This document shows positions 45,121 to 56,995 of a stretch of DNA of 64,000 nt, piece by piece. How positions within the stretch are numbered: the first letter of the stretch is position 1; each line of letters starts with the position of its first letter. The notes below the pieces were generated by a model. The model did not search any database. It was given only the letters and a program-made list of their open reading frames with translations, and was not told the DNA's origin. Made by a program: the position numbers and the translations under genes. This stretch comes from Macrotis lagotis (taxonomy: Eukaryota; Chordata; Mammalia; Peramelemorphia; Peramelidae). The stretch spans positions 285,731,078 to 285,795,077 of the forward strand of contig NC_133660.1 in the NCBI RefSeq assembly GCF_037893015.1, given 5' to 3'.

Positions 45121-45501
45121 ATGACCTTCAATGACATCCTTTTGCAGGTGGGAGGGGTGGGCCGCTTCCAATGGCTCCAGGTCACCCTGGTGCTCATCCC
45201 ATTGCTGCTGATGGCCTCCCATAACACCCTACAGAACTTCACAGCTGCCATCCCTCGCCATCACTGTCGCCCACCGCCCTCTGCCAACCTGAGTGGGGAC
45301 AGCTTAGAAACTGAGGAGCTGTGGGCATGGTTGCCCCGAAATGAACAGGGCAAACTCGAGTCATGCCGTCGCTTTACCACCCCCCAGAGGGGGGTACACT
45401 GGTCCAATGACACAGGGTTCAATGGGACTGGAGCCACCGAGGCCTGCATGGATGGTTGGACTTATGACCACAGCACATTCCCTGCCACCATCGTGACTGA
45501 G
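45121..45501 (+). CDS. SLC22A6: SLC22A6 coding exon 1
   Basis: Residues 1-127: TM1 ([15 protein letters not shown]), the [11 protein letters not shown] motif and the glycosylated loop to IVTE. The frame stays open about 165 bases upstream but offers no ATG, so 45121 is the start. Donor GAG|GTAAGG. Confidence 0.96.
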
Positions 45502-46237
45502 GTAAGGGGTCTGGGGAAGAGAGACACAGGGAGTCAAATGGCCAAACCCTATTACAAGGAAAAGTCTGAAATTTATACCTTTATAACTCAGTTTCCCTAC
45601 TTGAGGGAAGAGGATCTAGATTCCCTGGAAAGACCAAACACAAGGATAAATGAAGGCAGAAAATAGGACTGAAGGACCTTCTGAAGGCAGCAGACACCTG
45701 TGCTTCTTACGTCAGAATGTTCAGAAACTAGGGAATTAGATGAGAGGGGGGGAAGGGGATGACTGTGGAGAAAACAAATGGGGTAGGAGAAGGGGATTCA
45801 GAAAAAGGATGAACATAAGGAAAGGGGCAAAATGGGGAATCTGGGACTGGGAAAATGAGAGAAAGGATCAGGATAAGAATGGGAAAGGGAGCTGGGGGAG
45901 AAGAAAGGGAATAAAGAAGTGAAATCAGAAGGGGGAGACTGGGATACAAAAGAGAGGAAGAGAGAAATAGGGAGAGTAGAATGCAGATGGAGAAGGGAAA
46001 GTGAGATAAGAAAGGGACACTGGGGGCAGGATAAAAAAAGGAGAGTGGGGATTGGGTGGAGATAGCAAAAAAGGTGGCTGGGGTGGGGAGGGGGATGGAG
46101 GAGGAGGCAAGAAGTTGCGTCTCTATGGCCCTGCAGGTAGCTCTCCTCTTGACTTTTCTCTCCCAAAGCTGTCATTCTCCAGGGAGGGGAATCAAGTTTT
46201 GGAGAAGCTAGCTGGGCTATCTCCCCACCCAAACATG

Positions 46238-46270
<33 letters not shown>

Positions 46271-49200
46271 CTACAGTGGGACCTCGTGTGTGGCCACAGG
46301 ACCCTTCGCCAACTGGGTCAGTCCTTGTACATGCTGGGAGTGCTCTTCGGTGCTTCTGTGTTTGGGAACCTGGCTGACAGGTCAGTCCTGGGACATGCTA
46401 GGGTTCCAGGTGAAGAGTGGGGGAGCCAGGAGAGGACATTTCCAATCTGGGAAAACCCAGGGAGAGAGATGGGGGACAACCAAAGAAGTCTAAAGGAGTA
46501 CTGAGAGAAGGAAAAACCCCCATAGACTTAGAGTATGAAATAGAGCCACCCCTTCATGGCCCAGCTTCCCCCTGATTACTTCAGGCTCCCTTCTCACTCC
46601 AGCAACACACAACTTCCACCTTACAGTCCTCCCATCCTTTCATGTGATTGTCCTCAAGTTTACCATAAATCCCTAAAGATGGGACTTGCTCATCACTATT
46701 GCTATTTATCATGATTATTATTTTACTTTACATGAACAGATCTGGAGTCAGAAAGACCTGAGTTCAAATGTGACCTTGAACACTTACTAGCTTTTCCATC
46801 TTGAACAAGTACTTAATCTCTATCTGCCTCCATGTCTCCATCTATAAACAGGGAGTGGGGACAGCTAGGTGACGTAGTGAATAGAGCACTGGCCTTGGAG
46901 TCATGAGGATGGGAGTTTGAATCCAGCCTCAGATACTTGCCACTTACTTAGCTGTGTGACCTTAGGCAAGTCACTTAACTCTAATTGCTTCTCATCTAGG
47001 GCCATCTGCAGTCATACTGATCCATATCTGGCCACTGGACCCAGATGCCTCCAGAGGAGAAAATGAGGCTGGGGGCTTAGTACAGCCCCCCCACTCAAAT
47101 CCAATTCATGTGACTGTCATGGCATCACCTCCTTGATCTCAGGGTCTTCTTCAAGAATGAAGGATGGGAGAGGCGGCTAGGTGGCGTAGTGGATAAAGCA
47201 CCGGCCTTGGAGTCAGGTGTACCTGGGTTCAAATCCGGTCTCAGACACTTAATAATTACCTAGCTGTGTGGCCTTGGGCAAGCCACGTAACCCTGTTTGC
47301 CTTGCAAAAACCTAAAAAAAAAAAAAATAATAATGAAGGATGGGGTGGCTAGGTGGCACAGTGGATAGAGCACCAGCTCTGGAGTCAAGAGGACCAGAGT
47401 TCAAATCTGACCTCAGACACTTAATAACTATCTAGCTGTGTGACCTTGGATAAGTCACTTAACTCCATTGCAAAAAATATATATTTTGAAGAATGAAGGA
47501 CAAGCAACAATCTATAAAAAGAGTTTCTCATAGCACCTCCCTCCCACGGTTGTTTGGGGGAACAAATTAGTTTAATATTTGTAAAGTGCTTGGCTTCAAT
47601 TCTATACTGAAGACCCCTGCCCATGCCCGGACAGTGCTGATTTTCAAAGGCTACCAAGGGGGTTGCAGAGCAGTTGAGTGCTCAGCGCCATGCTGACCAC
47701 GAGGGGATGAGTTCCAATAAACTCCCTCCTCCAAGGCAGATGGCGACCTATCTCTGATTTCTAGTTTTAGGAGCTAGTTTAAAGTCAGAGAAATGAAGCA
47801 CTTGGCAGGGTCACCCAGACCTACACCTATGATTCCCAAGTCTCATTTAAATGAACATAATTGCAGCCATGACTCAGTGAGTTGAGATTTTGTAATCCAT
47901 TTATTTATTTATTGTATAAAGCAAACATTTATTATGCCCCTAGTAGGAATAGAGCACCATTCTAGGAAGTAGGGATACAAATGTAGGAAAGGGAAAAGAA
48001 GAATTGGTCAGGACACGTTCTTGTCACATCTTCTCCCCATCCTCCTATAATCCCAAGTTTGCCCTCAAAGAGAATCTTTCTTTCACAAAGTTCTGTAAAG
48101 GCCTTAGTTTAAAAAGACCAAGGTCTTCACTGCATCCAGAGCCTGATCCATATCTGGCCACTGGACCCAGATGACTCCAGAGGAGAAAATGAGGCCTGGA
48201 GAATGAGCACAGACTCCCTCACTCAAATCCAACTCTCTTGCATGTCCTGGCATTACCTCCCGGAAGTCATGGTCTTCTTCAAGAACAAAAGACAATAGGT
48301 GGCACAGTGGGTAGAGTACTATCCCTAGAGTCAGGAGGACCTGAGTTCAAATTTGACCTCAGACACTTAATAATTGCCTAGCTGTGTGGCCTTGAGAAGG
48401 TCACTTAATGCCATTGCAAAAACAAAACAGGGGGTGGGGGAGAACGAAGGACAAACAGCAACACAACCACAATTACATACTATTGTCATTCCCCTCTTTC
48501 ACAGATGAGAAAGTTGAGGTTCTGAGAAGTGACCTAATAATAGTTCATGTCTAGAGCTTTCCACAGTACTTTCCCTGAACATAGGTGATAGAAGTCTATT
48601 TTACAGAATACAAGATGATGAGAAAAACTGAATGACTTAGCCAATGTTCCATGGTTGATTATCAACCCTAGGGCAGAGCTCAGGGCCAGGCACGTCAGAG
48701 ACCTCAGCTGATTGATTAATGAATTAGTGATTGAGTGAATGAATGCCAGAGTGGCCAGGATTAGGAGGAAGGTCAGAGAAGTGGGGAGATCTGGGACCCA
48801 GAGATGCCCTCCTATCTGTGTCTCCCCAGATTGGGCCGCCGGAAGATCTTGATCTGGACGTACCTACAAGCAGCTGTGGCAGGGACTGGCTGTGCCTTCT
48901 CTCCTAACTTCAGTACCTACTGCATCCTCCGATTTCTGATTGGCTTTGCCCTATCTGGCATGGCCCTCAACTGCATTACACTGAGTGAGCAGGAGAGGGT
49001 GGTACTGGAAAAAGGAGGGGAATGGGTGAAGGAGGGAATGGTTACAGACACTGTGGCTCCCCAGCACCCTGAGATCCGAAGGCTCTGTACTGCCCACCTC
49101 TTACACTCACTCTAGTTCCATCCCATGATCTCTCTAAATCCATGCTGACCCTGTCCTGACTAACAGCCTCATGTCCCCCATTTCTGCCTGAGTTTTAACT

Positions 49201-52200
49201 AGGGTGAAGCAACTGAGGCTCTTACTCAAGACAAGAACAAGGTTTTCCACACATTTTTGACTTGCTCCCCTCCCTGCTATATTTCTATGATGTCTGGTCC
49301 CACCTCAGCCTCTTCACAGAAGCTGAGGCAGTGAGGGCCATCAACCATCCTATAGGGTTATAGAATGTACTCTCTGGGGCAAGAGTTCTTAACTTGGGTC
49401 TGTAACATAAATTCAAGGAGAGAGTTATGAACTTAGAATGAAAAAAAATGACATCTTTCTTTTCACTAACCTCTATCTGAATTCAAAGACAAAGGGTCTA
49501 CTGGCTTCAGCAGGCTACTAGAGGCACCCATGACCCTAAAAAAGGCTAAAAACCCCTGTTCCCAGGTTGGGCTGCCCCAACTCCAGAGACAATTGCTTTG
49601 CCCTGACCTCTCTTCAAAAGATTTGAGAGTAACTGTCCCATTGCCCTAGGATCCCCTCTTCCCCAGGCCTAGAGACCACTCAGAGTTGGAAGAACCCTAA
49701 TATTTAGAAATAAAAGCAGCCTTCCAAGTACATCTAGTTCAGTTCCCTAATTTTTTTTGACAAGGAAGCTGAAGCCCAGAGAAGGAATGAGATTGATCCA
49801 TAACCATGTGAGGTGTAATTAGCAGAATGAGGATTTGCACTCAGATTCTCTTAAGTCCATGGGGCCTCATTTTGCAGAGGCGTGGAGAGGTCCACTCACT
49901 TAGCCAGGATCACACAGTTCACAAGAGGTGGCAAAAGCTCTTTCTATCCCATAAGCCTCCCCTCCTCCCAGAATTGGTCCCTCTGGTGGTACCCAAGTCA
50001 GTCTCTCAAATCTTCCCCAAGGGGCTCCTTCCTGGCTCTTCCTAACCCAGAGGAGAGGGTTGCAGGGCCCAAACAAGGTCCCACCTCTCCCCTAATGATC
50101 TCTCAGCTTGGTCTGGGTCCCAAGATCTTTCCCCTAGAATGAGAAGATTTCCAACTGAAAGAAAGCTTAGGGATCCTCTAGGCTGACCATCTTTTAAGGG
50201 TGGAAAAATAGAAGTTCAAAATTCCTTGCCCTAGGGGAACAAAGCTAGAATTTGAACCCAGGGCTCAAGACTCCACGCCAGAGTTTCACTTGTATCAGTT
50301 GCCCTGCCTCCTTTCCTCCAACATCTCACTTTCTATCCCTTTAAGGACTCCCTGGGACTGAGGAGAGGGGGGGGATCCGGCAAGGTGGACTTTGGCACCT
50401 GATGGGGTCACTGGTCTCAGTGGTGTTTGGGGTGGAGGGATCCCTGTGGCTGGAACTGGAGGATGGGCCTCAGGACTCTAGTCTAACCCAGAGCCATGGA
50501 ATCCCCAGCTCTTCTGACTGAGCAGGGTTCTGACTCTGGCATCTGGCTGCCCTGCTCCACCTACATCACAGCCAGGGGACCTTCTGAAGGTTCAAATTAT
50601 TCAAAGGACCAGCCTTCCTCCTCTTCTCTCTCTCTGCCCCACTCAGGGAAACACTATCGTATGCACTTTCAAGTGGGCTCAGAATTATGATTACCTTGAT
50701 TTGATTGATACCTATGATTCCATGATTATCTTAGAACATAGAATGTTTCAGTGGAGAGGGACTTTAGAAACTTGGAAAGTGAGACCCAAAAGAGACCTGA
50801 AACCCTAGTATATCAGGATTGAAGGGACCATAGAACACAGAATAGAGGATATCTTGTCAAGGACAAACCCAGTTTGGAAGGGACGATATTAGTGTTGAAC
50901 CAAAGGGGTGAAAAAAGGAACTGAGGTGCTGAGGACAATTCAGAATATTAGAGTTGGAAGGGACCTTAGAATGGAAAGTGTCAGATTAGCATTTCTTGTC
51001 CTTATTCAGTCATGTCTGACTCTTCATGAACCTATTTGAGGTTTTCCTGACAAAGACTGACATGGTTTTCCATTTCATTCTCCAATTCACTTTACAGATG
51101 AGGAAACTGAAGCAGACAGGGTAAAATGACTTTCCCAGGGTCACCCAACTAGAGTCTGAGGCTGGATTTGGACTCAGGTCTTCCTGTCTTCAGTCTGGTA
51201 CTGGAGGCTCTGCATCACCCAACTGTCCCTAAAATTGGTGATTAAGGCCTGACTCTGTAGCAGTCAGTAGGTTGTATACTTGGAAACCAAATTTAAGCAA
51301 GAAAGATAGTTCTGCCTTCAACAAGCTTACACTCTAATAGAGGAAGGCAACACATCAAAAAGAGTAAGTGTCCACGGAGGAATGTTTTGGAGAGGGAAGG
51401 CAGGGAATAGTGACTGGTGTCACCATTGAGCAATGGCTTAACTTGGCCTTTGAGGAAGTGGTGGTAGGGTTGCCCCGTGATATTCTCAGAGTTTATCCCC
51501 AGGGAGAGTGATGGAGGGCACTCAGGCCAGTCTTCCTCTGGGGAAGGCTCCCCCATCCAAAGTCCAAGGGTCTAGGATTCTGAGCCTCAGTTCTGGTAAG
51601 AGAATAAGGAGAAGGAACACAGGAGTCATGACCTGGCTCGGTGGGCCTGGCTCAGTGGGCCAACTGGAATAGTCTTGTCTTGTCTGCCTCATACTCATTC
51701 AATCCTGAGTCCCTCAGATGACCCAACCTTTGGTCAACCCCTAGTCCTGAGCCTTTGAGAGGGCCTGGAGGTGCAAGAGCAGAATCAGAGCAGAATCCCC
51801 AGGGACCCCATTGCTCACTACATCATGTCCCCATCTTCCCCCCTCCATGCAGATGTGGAGTGGATGCCCATCCACACCCGGGCCACAGTGGGCACTCTGA
51901 TTGGCTATACCTACAGCATAGGGCAGTTCATCCTGGCAGGCTGTGCCTATGCTGTCCCCCACTGGCGCTGGCTGCAGTTCCTCACCTCCGTCCCCTTCTT
52001 CATCTTCTTCCTCTACTCCTGGTATGTAAATCCTCATGGCAGTCATGCAGTCCTATTGAGTTCTCCGCTCTGTTCCCCTGTGTTCAGCCTGACTTGGTCC
52101 ATCAGCACCTACTTGCTGGGGCTTTCACCTCCTAAACTGATGTTTGCAAAGACTTAGTCTGACCATATCACTCCTGCTCAATGATCCCCAGTAGCTCCCT

Positions 52201-55200
52201 GTGGCATCTAGAACACCATACAAATGCCTCATTGATTTGAAATCCTTCCCAATATGATTTCAACATATCTTTCCAGGCTGACTGCACCCCACCACCCCAA
52301 TCCTCATCCATGCTCACTCCAGACAAACTGTCATTTTTGCTGTTTCTCATATGAAGCATTTCATTTCCCACCTCCATGCCCATATCTTGACAGAGCTCCC
52401 TTCTCATCTCTGTCTTTGGGAACCCCTCATTCCTTTCAACACTCGCACAGAGACCACCCCCCTCAAGGGGCCTTTCCTGACCCCTCCCCTATGGTTAATG
52501 CCCCAGAAGAAGGATAACAAATTACTGTGCATTTGCTTTGTATATAGATTATCAGGTTTTATTTTTCCCTAGTAGAATATAAGCGTCCTTGGGAAAGGGA
52601 CCGTCTTTCATTTGTACTTGTATCACTAGTGTCTCCTGTGGCTTTGGCCACTGCTACACGCACACATACAAACACACCAGGGGCTGGCATGTTTCCTTCC
52701 CTGCTCGACCCCCATCCACCCCTGGTTCCACTAAGGAAAGCCTAGCATACCAGACTCTAAACACCCCCCAGGGGCCCACCCTCAAGCTAGCCAGGCTTGA
52801 AGCTGGGTCTTCCCTGACCCCAGGATCTTCATTGAATCTGCACGATGGTATGCCTCCACCGGCCGGCTGGACCTGACCCTCCGGGCTCTGCAGAAGGTGG
52901 CCTGGATCAATGGGAAGCAGGATGAAGGGAAAAAACTGAGCATAGAGGTGAGTTATCCACCTCACCAACCTTCCAAGGACCCTGGCAGACCAAAGGCTCT
53001 GCCCTCAGGCCAGGGACCAAATCAGGGCACCAGGGATCCAGCCCTGCCCCCAATCTTGGTCCCAAGATCTCTGGTCCTCAATCTACCTGTCTCAGTAATA
53101 GTGATTGTGAAGGGGATGTTCATCCTGAAGCCTTCTTTCCTGCCCTCTCCACCAGGTGCTCCAAACAAAGCTGCACAAGGAGATGACTCTAGGCAAGAGC
53201 AGATATAGCCCCCTCGACTTGGTGCGCCTGCCACTGCTCCGAGGCCTGTTCTGCTGCCTCTCCCTGATTTGGTAGGCTCTGAGGGGGAAACCATAGACTG
53301 GAAGAGGGGCAGTCACTGGGTCAGGAAAGGAGCTGACCAGGTACAGATAAATGGAGGCTGGACAGATGGTTATCCCAATCTGAGGCAGGAGGAGGGAGGG
53401 ACAGGATAACTACAGGGAGGTCTGTATAAGGGATTAGGTGATGCCGGTTTACCCATTGAGCCAGAACTAGGAAAGGGCCATCAGAGCCTTATATCAAAGC
53501 ATCAAAATGTAGAATATTGGCTGCACTGGCAGTCTTTAAACAACATAGACATTCCATCACCAGTAAAATGAGGCAGTTAGCCTTTCTAGGTAATCTATGA
53601 TCCTAGTTTGAAAGAACAATCAGTTCAAATAGGAATCTTCCAGATAGCATGCTGCAGTCACACCCTAGGCCATTTCCTCCCTGAACTGATTGCCTCCTGG
53701 CTCCTCAACAACTGTCATTTGTTCCCCAATACTTGACTTGGTTGCTGAAATTACTAGTAAAAGCTTCAGTGACACCCCCTCCTCAGCTCCATCTGGGAAG
53801 TATTGAATGGGGGAGGAAAATTCATTCTCCAAACCACATTTTCTTTTTTCTATAAAATGAGGGAATTAGAAACTAGAGATTTCTATGAACCTTTCACCTT
53901 ACAGAAGCTCATAGAATTAGATCTGGAAAGTTTTAGATGAGATCAAGTCCAACCCTCATTTTTACAAAAGAGGCTATAGAGGGTCAGAAAGGGTAAATGA
54001 CTAACTTTCCCAGGGCTCTCTACCTGAAGCAGAATTTGTATTCAAATCTTCCTGACTCCAAATCTTGCATCCTATTCAATGGATCACCTAGCTGCCCATT
54101 CGGCCATAATATGCTATGAATCTGTCCTCTACCATCCCCCAAAGACACCCAGTGTCCCATGTAGCTATGAAGGGTAGAGAACAGAGACAATTAATTATTA
54201 CCCTGTGAGCTTTCCAAATATTCTCTTATTTAATCCTCTCAATAGCACTGGGAGGTAGGTGCTGTTATTATTCTTATTTTACAGATGAAGAAACTGAGGC
54301 TGGGAAAGGTGAAGTGACTTGTCCAGTAAGTGTCTGAGGCTAAATTTGAAATCAGGTCTTCCTGCCACCAGACTCAGTTCTCTCTCTACTATGCCACCTG
54401 CCTGTCTCTCTCAGACTGTTCTGGGACTTTCCAGACCAAGGCCCACACTGAGTTGGGGTCGCTACCTTCCCACAGTCCCATTTCCTATATGGAATTGTTT
54501 CCATCTTATCCACCTTCTTTTCCTCCCTCTATTCTCTGACACTTTCCCCACCAATCTTGTTCTCTCTCCCTGAGCCTCAGTTTTCTCACCTGTAAAAATG
54601 AGAGAATGAATTAAATGACCATTAAGGTTCCTCTCAGCTTTCAATCCATGACTCACAAACTTCAACCACTTTCCCATGTCTCCCAGGTTTGCCACCAGCT
54701 TTGCCTACTATGGGCTGGTTATGGACCTGCAGTATTTTGGAACCAACATCTACCTTACCCAAGTGATCTTTGGGGCAGTGGACTTGCCAGCCAAACTCAT
54801 AGGCTTCCTAGTCATTAACTACATTGGCCGGCGCCCTGCACAAATGATCTCCCTGCTGCTGTCTGGCATTTCCATCTTGGTCAATACGTTGGTGCCAAAA
54901 GGTGAGGTGGTGGGCAAGAGGTCCTAACCCTGTTTTCTTCCATGGCCCAGGGCTCATAATTTAAAGCTGGTGAGGCCAGAGAGGGTCTCTGTCCTGTCCT
55001 TAGCCTTCATTGTGTCCCTCCAATACTATCTCTTTCCTCCCAGACTGGGGAATCATAAGGACTTCCCTGGCGGTCCTGGGAAAGGGTTGTCTGGCTTCCT
55101 CCTTCAATTGTGTCTTCCTGTACACTGGGGAGCTCTATCCCACAGTAATTCGGTGAGTATCAGAAGTCCTGGGAGAGAGTCCTGAAGCTGGGCAGAGGGG

Positions 55201-56849
55201 GGGGGGGAAGGTGGAACTGGAAGCCACCCTCTAACCAGGCTAATCAAAGCAGTATCCAAACACCTTCCCAGACTGAGAAGGACCATTTGATAACTCTCCT
55301 ATTGCCCTCTGAGAATGGTCACCATACCCAGAGGCCATCAAGTCAACAAATGTGGATTAATTGCATGCTCCCATGGACTCCATGATCTTCCTTATTTAGA
55401 TTACTTTGGCCAGGATCATACCCATACTCCATCTCTCTCCCTCTCCTGACTTTAGTCCTGCTCACCATCAGCCTACTAGATATTTTAAACTGGGAACTCC
55501 ATAAGCATCTCAAAGTCAACATGTCCAAAACTGAACTCATTATTTTTGCCCCCAAACCCTTCTCCCTTCCAAGCTGATTCAGATCAACCAAAGGATGGTG
55601 GGACAGCATCATCCTTCCAAGCCCCCAAGTTTTATAACCTCGGTATCCCCCTTAGTTCCTCTCTCTCATTCTCCCCTCATCCAAACAGTTCCCAAATCAC
55701 ATGGATTCTAACCCTAGAACACCTCCCAGCTTGACTCAGCCCCCAATCACATCTCACCTGGGCCAATAAAACAGTCTTCTGATTGACCTTCCTGCCTCAA
55801 ACCTTTCCCTTCTTCAACCCATCCTCAGAGCACAGTTGTCAAAAGAATTTTCCTAGATTGAAGGACTGACTGGGTCACCTTTTAAACTCCTAAGACTCCC
55901 TCTTGTTTCTAGTATCAAATAGAACATCCTTCACTAGGTATTTAAAACTCCTCTTCAAAGCTTAGGTCCTATCTCTCCAATCTTGAAACACTACTGCCCT
56001 TCATTCACTGTGTGGTCCATCTAACCTGATCTCCTTCCTAACTCTATTGCCTTTTCCTGTGCCTAGAATGCTCCCCTTTCTCTCTCTTCTAGCATTTGGA
56101 ACCCCTGGTTTCCTTCACACTGAGTTCTAATGCCACCTTCTTCATGATGCTGCTTGCATCCTCCCTTCCATCCACTCCCCCATCTAATGGGGGAGCCAAC
56201 ATTCAAAAAACTATAAGATATAAACAGTAAATGGGAAGTCAACACAAAAGAAAAGCTCTAAGGAGGAATAGGCCTGGGGAAGAAGGTGGGATTTAAACTG
56301 AGTTTTGAAAAAGCCAGGAGGAATAGATGAGGAAGAAAAGTCTTTTGAGCATGGGGGAAAGCCAGGAAAAAATAGTATTGAGTGTTGTATTCAAGGAAAA
56401 GCTAAAAGGCCAAGGGGCTTCTGGATTGAAGTGTAAGGTAACAGAAGCCTGAAAAGGTAAGAGGGAGTCCAGTTATGAACACCAAACAGAGTATTTTGTA
56501 TATATTCGTAGAGATAATAGGAGTCCCTGGAGTTTACTGAGATGGGGGCAAGAGTTAACATGATCAGATCTGTGTTTTAAGAGAATCATTTTGTTAGCTA
56601 AGTATGGACAGGAGTAGGGAGAGACCTGAGGCAGGCAGATCCAACAGATCAGAGAGTGCACCTGGGTTGGAGCAGTGTCAAAGAAAGGAAAGAAATGTTG
56701 TGAGACAGAACTTGGCAAACCCTTTGAATGTGTGGGATGAGTAAAAATGAAGAGACAGAGTTTGAACCCAAGTCTTCCCAGGTCAATGGTACTTCCACTT
56801 TCCCCCAGTTGTTCAATACCCTGGGAAATGAACCATGCTAAGATTCTGG

Positions 56850-56894
<45 letters not shown>

Positions 56895-56961
56895 TGTGTC
56901 TGTCATTCTCTCTTCTGTGTGGGTATGTGTGTGTGTGTGTGTCTGTCTGTCTGTCTGTCCA

Positions 56962-56995
<34 letters not shown>

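Larger units (their letters stand above)
46381..48829 (+). other. SLC22A6: SLC22A6 intron 2
   Basis: 2.4 kb, about half of it SINE: the stack at 46862-47505 and another pair at 48127-48425. 48480-48700 is MIR-like antisense. No coding sequence is seen. Confidence 0.5.

Noticed and set aside
45798-46232. Minus-strand Pro/Ser-rich open frame of 144 residues
   Set aside because: Antisense of the purine-rich SLC22A6 intron 1; long only because stops are rare in such sequence.
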